Positions 27,231-36,736 are shown, counted from the stretch's first letter. The stretch: 64,000 bases of DNA from Victivallales bacterium (GCA_017535315.1 JAFXUD010000009.1:91908-155907); one strand, 5' to 3'. The notes: generated by a model from the sequence alone, not told the origin. Made by a program: numbers and translations.

Positions 27231-28247
27231 TTATTCCCAGTATGGGACGATTGTTCCACCGCCTTCTTTTAACGCCTTGCGGTAGCATCGGGTGATGACG
27301 GCCAGGTCTTCTGCTCCCAAGCCAACGCTGTTGAAGTAGATGATTTCCTGGTCGTTTTCACGTCCAGGCTTGTTGCCAAGGAGGATTTCACCGAGTTCGG
27401 CATGGAGCTGATCTTCCTTGAAGAGGCCGTCGCGGTACATAAGGGAGACGGTGCTTATCTGGCGGTGCTTCACGCCTTCCCAGTCATCGACAACCACTTT
27501 GCTGCATTTGGACAGACAGGCGTACTCGTATTCAAAGTCGGCCAGATTCAGGCAGGTCTGGCCAGGGTGGAGCCAGTCTGCAAACACCACTGGCTCTGCG
27601 GCGATGGTGACCGTTATGACGATGTCGCTCTCCAGGGCGGCCTGCTTGGGATTGTCCGTGGCGACGACCTCGATGCCCAGTTTGCGGGACATCTCCTCTG
27701 AATATTTAGCGGATTGTTCGGGTCTGATGTCATAGACGTAGCATTTCTTCAGTGTGGGGCGTGCAATAAGGGCTGCTTCCAGTTGAAGACGTGCCTGGAA
27801 GCCTGCACCCATGAGCAGGATGGTCGATGCATCCTTCTTCGCCAGTGCATCGATGGCCAGGGCACTGGCCGCGCCTGTCCGCACGCCTGAAACCTGAGTG
27901 CAATCCGCCACGCAGAGCGGTATCTTCGTGTCAGGATCATTCAAGATGACAAGACCTGTTGCGCGCGGCAGGCCCTGCTTGTAGTTCTGCGGGTTGGAGC
28001 CAAGCCACTTTATGCCTGCCATATTGATGTCGCCGCCGATGCAGCAGGGCATGGCATTGCAGCGGCCATAGCGATTTTCGTCCTCGACGGTGGTTCCCCA
28101 GCGCAGAACGACTTTGCTAGGGCTGTTGACCTGGTGCTGAACGTGCAAGGTGAGCACTTTGCGCACATCCTCTATGGCGGCACGTATGTCGTGCCCGCCA
28201 AGGGCGTGGAGTTGCGCATCATTCAAAAACATCAAATCTAATTTCAT
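27231..28247 (-). CDS. Ornithine cyclodeaminase / mu-crystallin family protein
   Basis: A 338-residue NAD(P)-dependent enzyme of the OCD/mu-crystallin family. It has the substrate-binding KWLGSNPQN and VSGVRTGAASALA segments and the Rossmann motif LLMGAGFQARLQLEA near residue 145. These enzymes deaminate ornithine to proline or reduce cyclic ketimines, or, as SbnB-like enzymes, make 2,3-diaminopropionate precursors. No second gene points to one of these. GGAGA lies upstream of the start. Confidence 0.88.
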   Translation of the reverse strand: MKLDLMFLNDAQLHALGGHDIRAAIEDVRKVLTLHVQHQVNSPSKVVLRWGTTVEDENRYGRCNAMPCCIGGDINMAGIKWLGSNPQNYKQGLPRATGLVILNDPDTKIPLCVADCTQVSGVRTGAASALAIDALAKKDASTILLMGAGFQARLQLEAALIARPTLKKCYVYDIRPEQSAKYSEEMSRKLGIEVVATDNPKQAALESDIVITVTIAAEPVVFADWLHPGQTCLNLADFEYEYACLSKCSKVVVDDWEGVKHRQISTVSLMYRDGLFKEDQLHAELGEILLGNKPGRENDQEIIYFNSVGLGAEDLAVITRCYRKALKEGGGTIVPYWE

Positions 28248-28459
28248 TGTTCATGCTCTCCAAGATGGTGGATGGTTTCTCCGTGTCTGCATATAATATC
28301 ATTCTCTTGGTCGTTTTTTCAAAGGGATTATATAGGGATTATAAAAAGATAAAAGGGATGTTGCTTAGGAGAAAGTTCTATCGCTACTATTGCTTTTAAG
28401 TATGCAAGTGTTTTTTTGTTGTTTCAACTTGCGATATTGGCATGAAAGGCTAATGTAAA
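28248..28459. other. AT-rich intergenic stretch, no gene found
   Basis: The rest of the roughly 500-base gap between the divergent ornithine-cyclodeaminase-family and large secreted-protein genes. It has TATATAGGGATTATAAAAAG near 28330, which may hold the minus-strand promoter. The gap's other half is the repeat element at 28460-28700. Confidence 0.35.
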
Positions 28460-28700
28460 GAGAATTTATATACTTAAGTTTCCTGATGACATTGTTCCTC
28501 ACTGGTCGATGACCAAGATGCGCCGTGCCGCTTTGCTGCACTACGCGGCACGGCGCACAGGGACTGGGGTGGTCATCTGACCGTGGGTTTCGCTTCGCCG
28601 CTATCGCGGCTTCGCTCCACCCACGGCTATGCTCCTGCCGCCGCTACGCGGCTCTTCTCTGTTGGTGAAGTCTAATTGGCAACTAAAGTACATAATTTCC
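28460..28700 (-). mobile_element. 240-bp hairpin element, copy A (MITE-like)
   Basis: A 241-base element in opposite orientation to the other three full copies, bounded by the exact 8-base direct repeat AATGTAAA (28452-28459 and 28701-28708). Its ends are decayed versions of the GGGAATTATATACTT inverted repeat. Inside are the three hairpins of the family; the largest pairs TGCGCCGTGCCGC (28519-28531) with GCGGCACGGCGCA (28545-28557). No open reading frame is present. It lies upstream of the large secreted protein gene at 28754. Confidence 0.85.
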
Positions 28701-28753
28701 AATGTAAAAGCGTAGTCTTTTGAATCACTTCTATTGTCATTAAGGAGAGCGTC

Positions 28754-31753
28754 ATGTTGAAAAAACTGTTGTTGGTTGTCCTGGCGGTTGTCTGCTGCCA
28801 AATTTGGTCGTTCCCTGCGTCAAGCGTATTTCACTTTGAGAATCGAATGTATCTGACGCCTTGGCCTGCGAAAACTGCGGAACGGGTTGTTGTTGACAGC
28901 GAGAACTCCTATCAAGGTCATGCCAGTCTTCGGATGAACCATGTCGGTGATTCGACCACTGCCTATACTGGACTCAACGTGCCTCAGGCCCCTTGCGAAA
29001 TGGAGATGAAGGTCAATGCGCGCTCCCTGAAGAAATGCGATGTGAAGGTGAGGTTCAACTTCAACGTCAAGGGCGGGCCAAACGGATCGGCAGGAAGCGT
29101 GGGTGAGGTTTTCTCCGTGGGGACGGAGTGGAACGAGGCGCGTATTCAAGTGACGGTGCCGCCCAACACTGCCAGCGTCCAGGTCGTTGTCAGTACTTCT
29201 GGTCCTGAAAACACACTTTGGCTGAACGAGATGAGCTTCGGCTTCGCACTGGACACCATGGAGTTCCCTGTGGTCGAGAAGGTCGATTTCAACGCGCCAC
29301 TGGATGGCGAAGCTTGGAATGCGAAGAAGCCGCTGGATGGCTTCTTCGCCATGGCGGTGCCCGTCCTGGCCGCCCCGTCGGCGCGTCTAGCGGCAGACAA
29401 GGATGGGCTCTATGTAGCCTTCATCAACCCTTGCAAGCCGATAGCCGCTGTCCATGCCGCCGATACCAAGGATGCGGCACTCTGGAATGACGACTGCAAC
29501 GAAATCTTCCTCTTCAACGTTGCCACAGGCAAAGGGTGGCAGTTCATCGTCAACTCCAATGGTGCGCTTTTTGATGCGCAAATCTTCCAGCAGCAGGATG
29601 GCGACCCCTGGAAGTGCGACGCCAAATGGGACAGCGAAGGAGTGAAAACCGCTGCGACAGTCGGTGAGGCCACCTGGGAGAGCCGTGTTTTCATCCCATG
29701 GAAGACTCTTGGGCTCTCTTTGGAGGCAGGCATCGAGCTAGGCATCAATGTTGCCAGCGAAAACAAGACCTTCCATGAAAACAGCATGTGGAACTGTTTC
29801 GCTGGCTCCTTCAACGACCCCGCTGGCTTTGCCAAGCTCCGCGTCGCCGACGGAAAAATGGGTGTCGAGCGCTCTCGTGTGCTTCAGAACATCGTCTATA
29901 CGATAGAACGCGAGCATCCTACCTTTGAGGAGGTACTGCGCAAGGGAGAGCCTGGCAACTATCTGGTTGGAAGCTGGGGGCAAGGCTCCAACAAAGGCGA
30001 CTATCCGAAGCCGCTCATCGAGAAGATTGGCGAGGAGAAGTTCAATGAATGGCAGGATCGCCTCTTTGATGCATACTGCGAGGCGGGCATGTTCGGCCCC
30101 GCCTATCCGTGGCTGCAAAACTATATTCATGGCGGCGAGAAGGCCATTCGCGAGCGCAACGCCAAGTATGGCTTCAGGGCTCCCTACTCGATGCACAACA
30201 GCGCACTGGACAGAATGGCGCGCGAAAAGGGGGCAACCATTATCCTGCCCCGCGCCAGAAACGTCTCCAGCCTCGATCCGATTCTTTTTGACGTGCAGAT
30301 GAACTTCATCCAAGGTACCCAAAAAAGCCGCTTTTACAAGTTGTATTGCGATACATCTGCCTTCATTATGGGCATTGACGAGCCCTTCAACGGCTACACG
30401 GAGATGTTCTCGAAGACGGTGAATCACCAGAACGTTGCAACTCTTGAAAAGGTCGATGCGGAGATTCGCGAGAAGTACGGCTTTGGCAAATACGGCCTGC
30501 CTGACTACTTCGCCGAGCAGGATGCCGACCATCCTTTCCGTTGCATCGCCTTTAATCGCTACTTCAATGAAAAGTTCCTGGAAAACAGTATCAAATGGCG
30601 GGATGCCTGGCGCGAGGTGCTGCCTGGTGTGCCAATGAAGATGGCGACCAACAACACCTGCGGCGGTCTTGCCATGCTAGACTATAGCCTATTTGACAAG
30701 CACGCGGACTGGCTGGCATGCGACCCCTATCCCACCAGCGCCAAATACACGAACACCTACCCGCGTGCCATCTATCATACGGGCTTCAACACGAAACTTT
30801 TGGCGGATTTGGCTCCCACGGCCAAGACGATGATCATGCCGCAGTGCTTCATCTATTGCTCGGGTCGCCCCGTGCCTTCCGATTTGCGCGAATGGGCCTC
30901 CCAGGCGCTCAAGAACGGAGCTGACGGTTTCATGTGGTACTGCTCGCAGTCGGCCACTGAAATCTTCGAATGCTTCAAGGAGATGATTGCTCTCAACGGA
31001 CTTGTCTCCAAGATGGACAGGGTGGATGTGCCGACGGCGACGAAGACCGCGATCCTCTTTTCCAACTACGACCAATTTGGCACGAACGACACCGTCCAGC
31101 ACGGTGCCTACACCATCTACAGCATCCTCGGCGAACACCTCAAGAGCAACTTCCGTTTTATCAGTACCACGGGCCTCCAGAACGGTACGGCCTCCTTGGA
31201 CGACTACAAGCTCATCTATGCGCCCAAGCTGGCCTTCACTGATCATGCCCTGACAGCGAAACTGAAGCAATTTGTGAAGAATGGCGGCAAGCTGGTTGTC
31301 TTCGATCCGCGCTTCCTCTCGTGGAACATCGACGGCACACCTGTCGCGGGGCGTGTGGAACTTTCTGGAGTCAAGTCAATTGCGCAGAAGAAGGCACAGA
31401 AGCAGATTAAAGGCTTCGGGCAAACTCTTCCGTTGACAGCCAACATCAACCTTGTGCTCCCTACTGGGCGCGAGGTTGAGGCATACGACTTTGACCTTGC
31501 CACCGCCAAGGTGGTTGCGACCTACGAGGACGGCAAGCCCGCCGCCGTGGAGAACAAGGTGGGCGATGGAACTGTCGTCTGCTTTGCCACGCAGCCCTTC
31601 GGCAACTCCTCTCTGGCCTTGGAACCCAAAGGATGGCTGGAGTTCTTCCGCCAGAATGCGGAGGCCATTGGCGAACCCTGTGGCTTGCCGATTTGGGATT
31701 TCACCATTCCTGAAAGAGCGCTCAAGTACCCGAATATCGTCAAACTTCAGTAG
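28754..31753 (+). CDS. Secreted CBM9-like / glycosidase-like protein
   Basis: 999 residues with a signal peptide (MLKKLLLVVLAVVCCQIWSF); AAGGAGA precedes the ATG. Residues 30-165 form a beta-sandwich. Residues 170-375 match the CBM9-like / DOMON domain (DFNAPLDGEAWN... DGLYVAFINP... DCNEIFLF... FIPWKTLGL). Residues 390-800 look like a TIM-barrel hydrolase (GIDEPFNGY, DWLACDPYPTSAKY, PQCFIYCSGR). A segment near 830-900 (LIYAPKLAFTDHALTAKLKQFVKNGGKLVVFDPR) resembles the beta-galactosidase trimerisation (class I amidotransferase-like) domain. It likely degrades an external polysaccharide; family and bond are unknown. Confidence 0.65.
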   Translation: MLKKLLLVVLAVVCCQIWSFPASSVFHFENRMYLTPWPAKTAERVVVDSENSYQGHASLRMNHVGDSTTAYTGLNVPQAPCEMEMKVNARSLKKCDVKVRFNFNVKGGPNGSAGSVGEVFSVGTEWNEARIQVTVPPNTASVQVVVSTSGPENTLWLNEMSFGFALDTMEFPVVEKVDFNAPLDGEAWNAKKPLDGFFAMAVPVLAAPSARLAADKDGLYVAFINPCKPIAAVHAADTKDAALWNDDCNEIFLFNVATGKGWQFIVNSNGALFDAQIFQQQDGDPWKCDAKWDSEGVKTAATVGEATWESRVFIPWKTLGLSLEAGIELGINVASENKTFHENSMWNCFAGSFNDPAGFAKLRVADGKMGVERSRVLQNIVYTIEREHPTFEEVLRKGEPGNYLVGSWGQGSNKGDYPKPLIEKIGEEKFNEWQDRLFDAYCEAGMFGPAYPWLQNYIHGGEKAIRERNAKYGFRAPYSMHNSALDRMAREKGATIILPRARNVSSLDPILFDVQMNFIQGTQKSRFYKLYCDTSAFIMGIDEPFNGYTEMFSKTVNHQNVATLEKVDAEIREKYGFGKYGLPDYFAEQDADHPFRCIAFNRYFNEKFLENSIKWRDAWREVLPGVPMKMATNNTCGGLAMLDYSLFDKHADWLACDPYPTSAKYTNTYPRAIYHTGFNTKLLADLAPTAKTMIMPQCFIYCSGRPVPSDLREWASQALKNGADGFMWYCSQSATEIFECFKEMIALNGLVSKMDRVDVPTATKTAILFSNYDQFGTNDTVQHGAYTIYSILGEHLKSNFRFISTTGLQNGTASLDDYKLIYAPKLAFTDHALTAKLKQFVKNGGKLVVFDPRFLSWNIDGTPVAGRVELSGVKSIAQKKAQKQIKGFGQTLPLTANINLVLPTGREVEAYDFDLATAKVVATYEDGKPAAVENKVGDGTVVCFATQPFGNSSLALEPKGWLEFFRQNAEAIGEPCGLPIWDFTIPERALKYPNIVKLQ

Positions 31754-31802
31754 GTTTTCCTGTGCGCCGCGCTTCAGCGTGGCGGAAATAGAGAGAAAAA
31801 GA

Positions 31803-32963
31803 ATGCCAACCTTATCTTCCAGAACCTCGACTTTCACCGATTCGGTCATACGGCGTATGACTCGCATCTCTCTACAATACAACGCCATCAACCTCTCGCA
31901 GGGCTTTCCTGACTTCGATCCTCCCAAGGCGATACTCGAACGTCTGGCGGAGGTCTCGCGGGAAAATGTCCACCAATATTCCATCACCTGGGGAGCGCAG
32001 AACTTCCGCGAGGCGTTGGCACGGAAACAGTCTCGCTTCATGGGCTTTGAGATTGACCCGAACCGAGAAGTCGTGGTGACTTGCGGCAGCACGGAGGCGA
32101 TGATGGCGGCCATGATGAGTGTCGTCAACCCTGGTGACAAGGTGATTGTCTTCTCTCCCTTCTACGAAAACTACGGGGCGGACGCCATTCTCTCGGGGGC
32201 AGAGCCGATTTATGTTCCCCTGCGTCCGCCCGCGTTTGATTTTGACGCAGAGGAACTGGAGGCTGCATTCTGCCAGCACCCGAAGGCGTTGATTCTCTGC
32301 AACCCCTCGAATCCCTGCGGTAAGGTGTTCACGCGGGAAGAACTAATGGTTATTGCGCGGCTGGCGGAGAAGTATGATGCATTTGTCATTACGGACGAGG
32401 TCTATGAGCACATCGTCTATGAGCCACACCATCATATCTACTTTGCCTCGCTGCCAGGAATGCGCGAGCGCACCTTGTCGTGCAGCTCGTTTTCCAAGAC
32501 CTATTCCATAACGGGGTGGCGTCTGGGCTATGTCATCGCGTCACCTGAAATTATCGAGACAGTGAAAAAGGTGCATGACTTCCTGACGGTCGGTGCAGCG
32601 GCTCCCTTACAGGAGGCCGCCATCGTCGGACTGAATTTCCCCGACAGCTATTATGAGGAGCTGCAACGCACCTACACGGAGAAGCGGGAGCTGTTCTTGA
32701 AGGGATTGGACGCCATCGGCATCCGACACACGGAGCCGCAGGGAGCCTACTATGTTCTGCTGGACATTTCTGAGTATGGCTATGATGACGACCTTCTTTT
32801 CTGCGAGGAACTGGCTCGGACGGTTGGTGTCGGCGCAGTCCCAGGCTCCTCCTTTTTCCGCGAGCCCGTTAACAACCTCATTCGCCTTCATTTCGCCAAG
32901 CGCAGCGACACGCTCACTGCCGCGTTGGAGCGACTTGAGAATATTGGAAAAATGCGCAGATAG
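31803..32963 (+). CDS. Class I/II pyridoxal-phosphate aminotransferase
   Basis: A 386-residue fold-type I aminotransferase. It has NLSQGFPDFDPP near residue 35, NPSNPCGKVF near 170, TDEVYEH, and SSFSKTYSITGWRLGY with the PLP lysine near residue 237. It belongs with aspartate/kynurenine-type aminotransferases. The ATG at 31803 is chosen because the frame upstream overlaps the preceding gene and does not look like aminotransferase sequence. It lies 50 bases after the large secreted protein gene. Confidence 0.92.
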   Translation: MPTLSSRTSTFTDSVIRRMTRISLQYNAINLSQGFPDFDPPKAILERLAEVSRENVHQYSITWGAQNFREALARKQSRFMGFEIDPNREVVVTCGSTEAMMAAMMSVVNPGDKVIVFSPFYENYGADAILSGAEPIYVPLRPPAFDFDAEELEAAFCQHPKALILCNPSNPCGKVFTREELMVIARLAEKYDAFVITDEVYEHIVYEPHHHIYFASLPGMRERTLSCSSFSKTYSITGWRLGYVIASPEIIETVKKVHDFLTVGAAAPLQEAAIVGLNFPDSYYEELQRTYTEKRELFLKGLDAIGIRHTEPQGAYYVLLDISEYGYDDDLLFCEELARTVGVGAVPGSSFFREPVNNLIRLHFAKRSDTLTAALERLENIGKMRR

Positions 32964-32966
32964 AAA

Positions 32967-34328
32967 TCACTCTACAACGAGCTTTCGTTTTTCCCACGGG
33001 AAGAAGAGGAAGTAAAGCAGGTTGGGGATGGCTGTTCCATAGCCCGCGATGGCGAAGCCGAGGAAATAGCCGTAGAGTCCCATGTTCATCACGTTGCCAA
33101 AAAGCCATGTGCAGAATATGCGCAAGACAAAGCCGTCCAGGACGGAGAAGAAGAGGGCGAACCAAGCGTGGCCAATGCCGTTGATGAAACCGTTGGTGCC
33201 TTTCATGATGAGGAGGGCAGGAAAATGCCACAGGATGGCAGATACGAAAACGGGGGCCAGGTTTAGCACCTCCTCATCCTTTGTGAAGATCCCGAACATC
33301 TGCCGTGTAAAGCAGACAAGGCAGATGGTATAGACGGCATATATCCCTATCGTTATCAGCCAAGTATAGACGACAGCCCATTTGACTCTGGTGAACTTCC
33401 TTGCCCCGTAGTTCTGGCCGACGACTGCCGACAACGCCTGCATCACGCCCTGGCAAATCTTGTTGGACATGTCATCTAGTTTTCCACCGACACCGAAAAC
33501 CGCCGTGGCCTGGTGCCCCGCCGTGCTGACCATCGACATCACGAACATCATGGAGATGTTGATGGCACCGAATCGCAAGGCCATTGGAATGCCCAGGCGC
33601 AGTAGCGACCTGAATACTTCCTTGTGGATTCGGAAGCTGGCTGGCTTGAAGTCGAAGCAGAACGCCTCTTTGTTCATATAGAGGAACCACATTCCATAGA
33701 GGAAAGAGAAGGCCTGCCCCAGGATAGTGGCAAGTCCCGCTCCGAAGACACCCCAGTGGAATACTGCGACGAAGAGCCAGTCCAGAAAGAGGTTCAGCAG
33801 AGAGGCGATGAGGATGAAGACAAATGGATGTTTGGAATCCCCCATGCCGCGCAGGACCGCAGACAGCATGTTGTACCCATACGAGAAGATGATGCCAGAG
33901 CTGCAGGCAAGCATGTAGTGCAAGGCGCCTTTCCAGGATTCCATCGGCGTATGCATCACTTTCAGAAGCGGGACGGCAAAGACAAGGCCCGCGAAGGTCA
34001 TGAACAGCCCGAAACAGAAGACAACCGTGAAGATGGTGCCGATTGCTTGGTTGAGCTTTGTGCGCTCTCCTTTGCCGATAAGCTGTGAGATGTAAATCTG
34101 ACCTCCTGTGCAAAAGCCAGTGCAGATCATCGTCATGAACAGGTGGCATTGGCTGGAGATGGAGACGGCTGCCAGACCTGGACTTCCAAGATATTGCCCC
34201 ACAATGATCATATCCACCAGATTGTAGAACATCTGGAGTGCATTGGAGAGCATGAAGGGAAGCGAAAAGGTCAACAGCTTCCAGAACAACGGTCCTTTTG
34301 TGAAATCGTTGATGATCTTGGTCTTCAT
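32967..34328 (-). CDS. MATE family efflux transporter
   Basis: A 453-residue protein with about 12 membrane helices in two related halves, as in the multidrug and toxic compound extrusion family. The first half shows PFMLSNALQMFYNLVDMIIVGQYLG and the second begins near residue 240 (LRLGIPMALRFGAINISMMFV). It most likely exports a small organic compound using an ion gradient. It is convergent with the aminotransferase gene, with only three bases between the stops. Confidence 0.9.
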   Translation of the reverse strand: MKTKIINDFTKGPLFWKLLTFSLPFMLSNALQMFYNLVDMIIVGQYLGSPGLAAVSISSQCHLFMTMICTGFCTGGQIYISQLIGKGERTKLNQAIGTIFTVVFCFGLFMTFAGLVFAVPLLKVMHTPMESWKGALHYMLACSSGIIFSYGYNMLSAVLRGMGDSKHPFVFILIASLLNLFLDWLFVAVFHWGVFGAGLATILGQAFSFLYGMWFLYMNKEAFCFDFKPASFRIHKEVFRSLLRLGIPMALRFGAINISMMFVMSMVSTAGHQATAVFGVGGKLDDMSNKICQGVMQALSAVVGQNYGARKFTRVKWAVVYTWLITIGIYAVYTICLVCFTRQMFGIFTKDEEVLNLAPVFVSAILWHFPALLIMKGTNGFINGIGHAWFALFFSVLDGFVLRIFCTWLFGNVMNMGLYGYFLGFAIAGYGTAIPNLLYFLFFPWEKRKLVVE

Positions 34329-34397
34329 TGAATGAAACGCCTATCCAGGTTCCCCCTCCTAGATGAGCTAGAAGCTCTAGATGCTCTAGTTATTTAA

Positions 34398-34637
34398 GGG
34401 AATTATATACTTTAGTTGCCGATTGGACTTTACCAACAGAGAAGAGCCGCGAAGCGGCGGCAAGAGTATAGCCGTGGGTGGAGCGAAGCCGCGACAGCGG
34501 CGAAGCGAAACCCACGGTCAGATGCCCACCCCAGTCCCCGTGCGCCTTGCCGCGTAGCGCAGCGAAGCGGCAAGGCGCATCCTGGTTATCGACCAGTGAG
34601 GGATAATTTCATCAGGAAACTCAAGTATATAATTCCC
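34398..34637 (+). mobile_element. 240-bp hairpin element, copy B (MITE-like)
   Basis: A 240-base element with inverted ends GGGAATTATATACTT... and ...AAGTATATAATTCCC, extending imperfectly to about 22 bp. Flanking direct repeats are TTATTTAA (34390-34397) and TTATTTAT (34638-34645), seven of eight bases equal. Three hairpins: GCCGC/GCGGC near 34446; CCGTGGGT...ACCCACGG with inner GCCGC-GACA-GCGGC (34489-34502); and TGCGCCTTGCCGC (34541-34553) with GCGGCAAGGCGCA (34567-34579). No coding capacity. The right flank lies in the stop codon of the next gene. Confidence 0.9.
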
Positions 34638-35432
34638 TTATTTATGTGTCTTCCCATCGGTTCCGACCAAGGTCATTTTGAGCAGGTTTTCCCAGCGGCG
34701 ACCAGCCCATTTGGCGGTGCTGTTCAGAGAGGTCAGGGTCTCCTGTGTGGGGCCGTTGTCGGAATCGGAGATATGAACGTCGATGCAGAAGATGGCGCCG
34801 TTTTTAACCTCATTTGGCTTGACGCCGAGGATTCGCCAGGGGATGCGGGCTTCAAGCAGGTATCCCTCTTCAGTGAGGCTGGATTCCACGTCCATGCCGT
34901 CCCACGGGGCACCGATGGGGAAGACCATAGTACCGCTGGCCTCGATGTCCAGCAGCGGGTCACCTGTGTTCTCGAAGTTGCCAGGAGAGAAGCCGAGCAC
35001 ATACAGCTTTGACTTATTGACAACGCCATTCAGGGAGGCGTCGAACATTGGTACGAAGGAAAGCTCAATGTGGTCTGTGACGAAAATCTTGCCGTCCTCG
35101 ACGACGAGCTTGTCATCGACGACTTCCGCCAGCAGGTAAAGATAGTTCTGGTCGTAGCAGAGGGTGATGGTGCCAGAAAGGTCTTCGTCGCCCTTGTAGT
35201 TGTGGCGTCCCCACGTTACGTTCTTGTCCTGTATAGAGATGGCGTTTGGAACTAGTTCCCATTCGCGGTTATCGCCATCAATGACGGGTGGCGGGTCGGG
35301 CTTCAGAGGGCAACGGTATTCGACGCGGGCAGGAGCCTTTGGTGCAGGGGGCTTTGGAGCATCCGCCATACAGAACTGACTGATTGCCAATGCGCCGCAA
35401 ATGCTAAGAAAAGAGATAAAAGAGGTTTTCAT
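34638..35432 (-). CDS. Secreted CBM9-like (DOMON) domain protein
   Basis: 264 residues with a signal peptide (1-24, ending FCMADA), then a proline-rich linker (PKPPAPKAPARV) and a single CBM9-like domain (about 40-260): PPPVIDGDNREWEL, YDQNYLYLLAEVVDD, DHIELSFV, YLLEARIPWRILGV. It probably binds carbohydrate outside the cell. Its ATG overlaps the upstream gene's stop (ATGA), so the two are translationally coupled. The last base of its stop codon coincides with the junction to the inserted repeat element; the pre-insertion sequence would also have read TAA. Confidence 0.8.
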   Translation of the reverse strand: MKTSFISFLSICGALAISQFCMADAPKPPAPKAPARVEYRCPLKPDPPPVIDGDNREWELVPNAISIQDKNVTWGRHNYKGDEDLSGTITLCYDQNYLYLLAEVVDDKLVVEDGKIFVTDHIELSFVPMFDASLNGVVNKSKLYVLGFSPGNFENTGDPLLDIEASGTMVFPIGAPWDGMDVESSLTEEGYLLEARIPWRILGVKPNEVKNGAIFCIDVHISDSDNGPTQETLTSLNSTAKWAGRRWENLLKMTLVGTDGKTHK

Positions 35433-36724
35433 TCTATGATTATCCTGGGTTGCTCAATGATGAGAACAGGGTGGTATTTGGGGTTGGAGCGGCAGGTGTT
35501 GGTGAACTCGATGCTGTTGGTACCTGCCTTCACATGGCTTGTAATGTCGAGCTTGAAGGTAAATGGATCGTGTGAATCGAGGGATGCAGGGCAATAGTTG
35601 TTTTCCACGTCGATGGGAGCACACGCTGGTGCATAGAAGACCAGGTATCCACTGTTGCCTGTCACCTTGTAGAGCGTTCCACGCGATGAGGTGAACTCGC
35701 GGCAGGGGAGAACCATCTCCTTATCGCCCAGTTGCGTTCCATTGACCTTCACCATGCAGATATGGGTGTGCCCGCCAATTATGGAATTATCGATTCGTGA
35801 CTTGAAGCAGAGGAAGGTTTTCTTCCCCTCAGAAAGGGGATTTGTGTTGAAGTCATACTTGAGCGTGATGTCATCGTGGGGAAGGAAGTTACGGCTAATG
35901 GTGCCCAGCGGAATGGTGTTATCCGATGCGAGTACATTGGCATCGATGCCTTCGGGGTAGTGGCGATAGAAACGCTTGCCAGAGGCATCTTCCATCACGA
36001 CACAGATGCTGCCGTAGGCGGGGATGATCAGTTCCTTGCGGCAGGCTTTCGTGATCTTTTCCTTCAGGAGTTTTCCATGTACGGAATGGAGGACCTCCAC
36101 CTTGCGCACCTCCTCGTTCAGTTCCAGGGTGGCTTTTGCTGTGCCAGTGTATAGCTGGATGTCGTCAAAGGAGAGGGTGCCCTCGTTATCATAGTAGCAG
36201 AGATAGAGGTTGAGGGCGGATATGGGAGCATCCGTTTCTAGCAACTTGATGATAGATTCGCGGAAGGTCCAGTCGTGGTCTTCTTGGGTGAGTCTGAAGA
36301 CGGGGAGGTAGCGTGCGGTTTTGTTCTCGCAGAAGGCGTGCAGGGCGATGCCGCCTGGATTCTTCGCGTCAATATCGCACGCCGCCTTTCGAGTGAGCAT
36401 GCGCAGGAAGATGGTTTCGCCTGGCTTTACACTGGGGGTAAATGTGATGCGCTGAAAGGCTCCGCGTTTCTGGTCAGGGTCTCCCGTTATGGTAAGGCAT
36501 TTCTCGCCCACGCAACCGTCGATTTTGTCAAAGGCGAACTGGCTGCCATCGCTGCCTTTGGGCAGGAGATTCCAGCTTTTCAGCCCCTCGTCAAAATTGC
36601 CGTTGACGACAAGATTTGCCTTTGGAAGCGACGGCTCGCAGGTGATGGTCACATCGGGGGCCGCCAGAACGGTTGCCAGGGTACCAAACGCCAGAAGAAG
36701 GGTGTATTTGAATCTCAGGGTCAT
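35429..36724 (-). CDS. Secreted protein with carbohydrate-binding-like N-terminus
   Basis: 431 residues, signal peptide 1-21. Residues 35-190 resemble a CBM4/9 or CBM6-like beta-sandwich (NLVVNGNFDEGLKSWNLLPKG... LSFDDIQLYTG is the typical closing strand). The remainder is beta-rich and unfamiliar (repeated LPHDDITLKYDFN, HTHICMVKVNGTQLGDKEMVL, then a final domain with VKAGTNSIEFTNTCRSNP). GGAGA lies six bases before the ATG. Its stop overlaps the start of the following CBM9-like gene. Confidence 0.6.
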   Translation of the reverse strand: MTLRFKYTLLLAFGTLATVLAAPDVTITCEPSLPKANLVVNGNFDEGLKSWNLLPKGSDGSQFAFDKIDGCVGEKCLTITGDPDQKRGAFQRITFTPSVKPGETIFLRMLTRKAACDIDAKNPGGIALHAFCENKTARYLPVFRLTQEDHDWTFRESIIKLLETDAPISALNLYLCYYDNEGTLSFDDIQLYTGTAKATLELNEEVRKVEVLHSVHGKLLKEKITKACRKELIIPAYGSICVVMEDASGKRFYRHYPEGIDANVLASDNTIPLGTISRNFLPHDDITLKYDFNTNPLSEGKKTFLCFKSRIDNSIIGGHTHICMVKVNGTQLGDKEMVLPCREFTSSRGTLYKVTGNSGYLVFYAPACAPIDVENNYCPASLDSHDPFTFKLDITSHVKAGTNSIEFTNTCRSNPKYHPVLIIEQPRIIIE

Positions 36725-36736
36725 AGTATATCTCCA

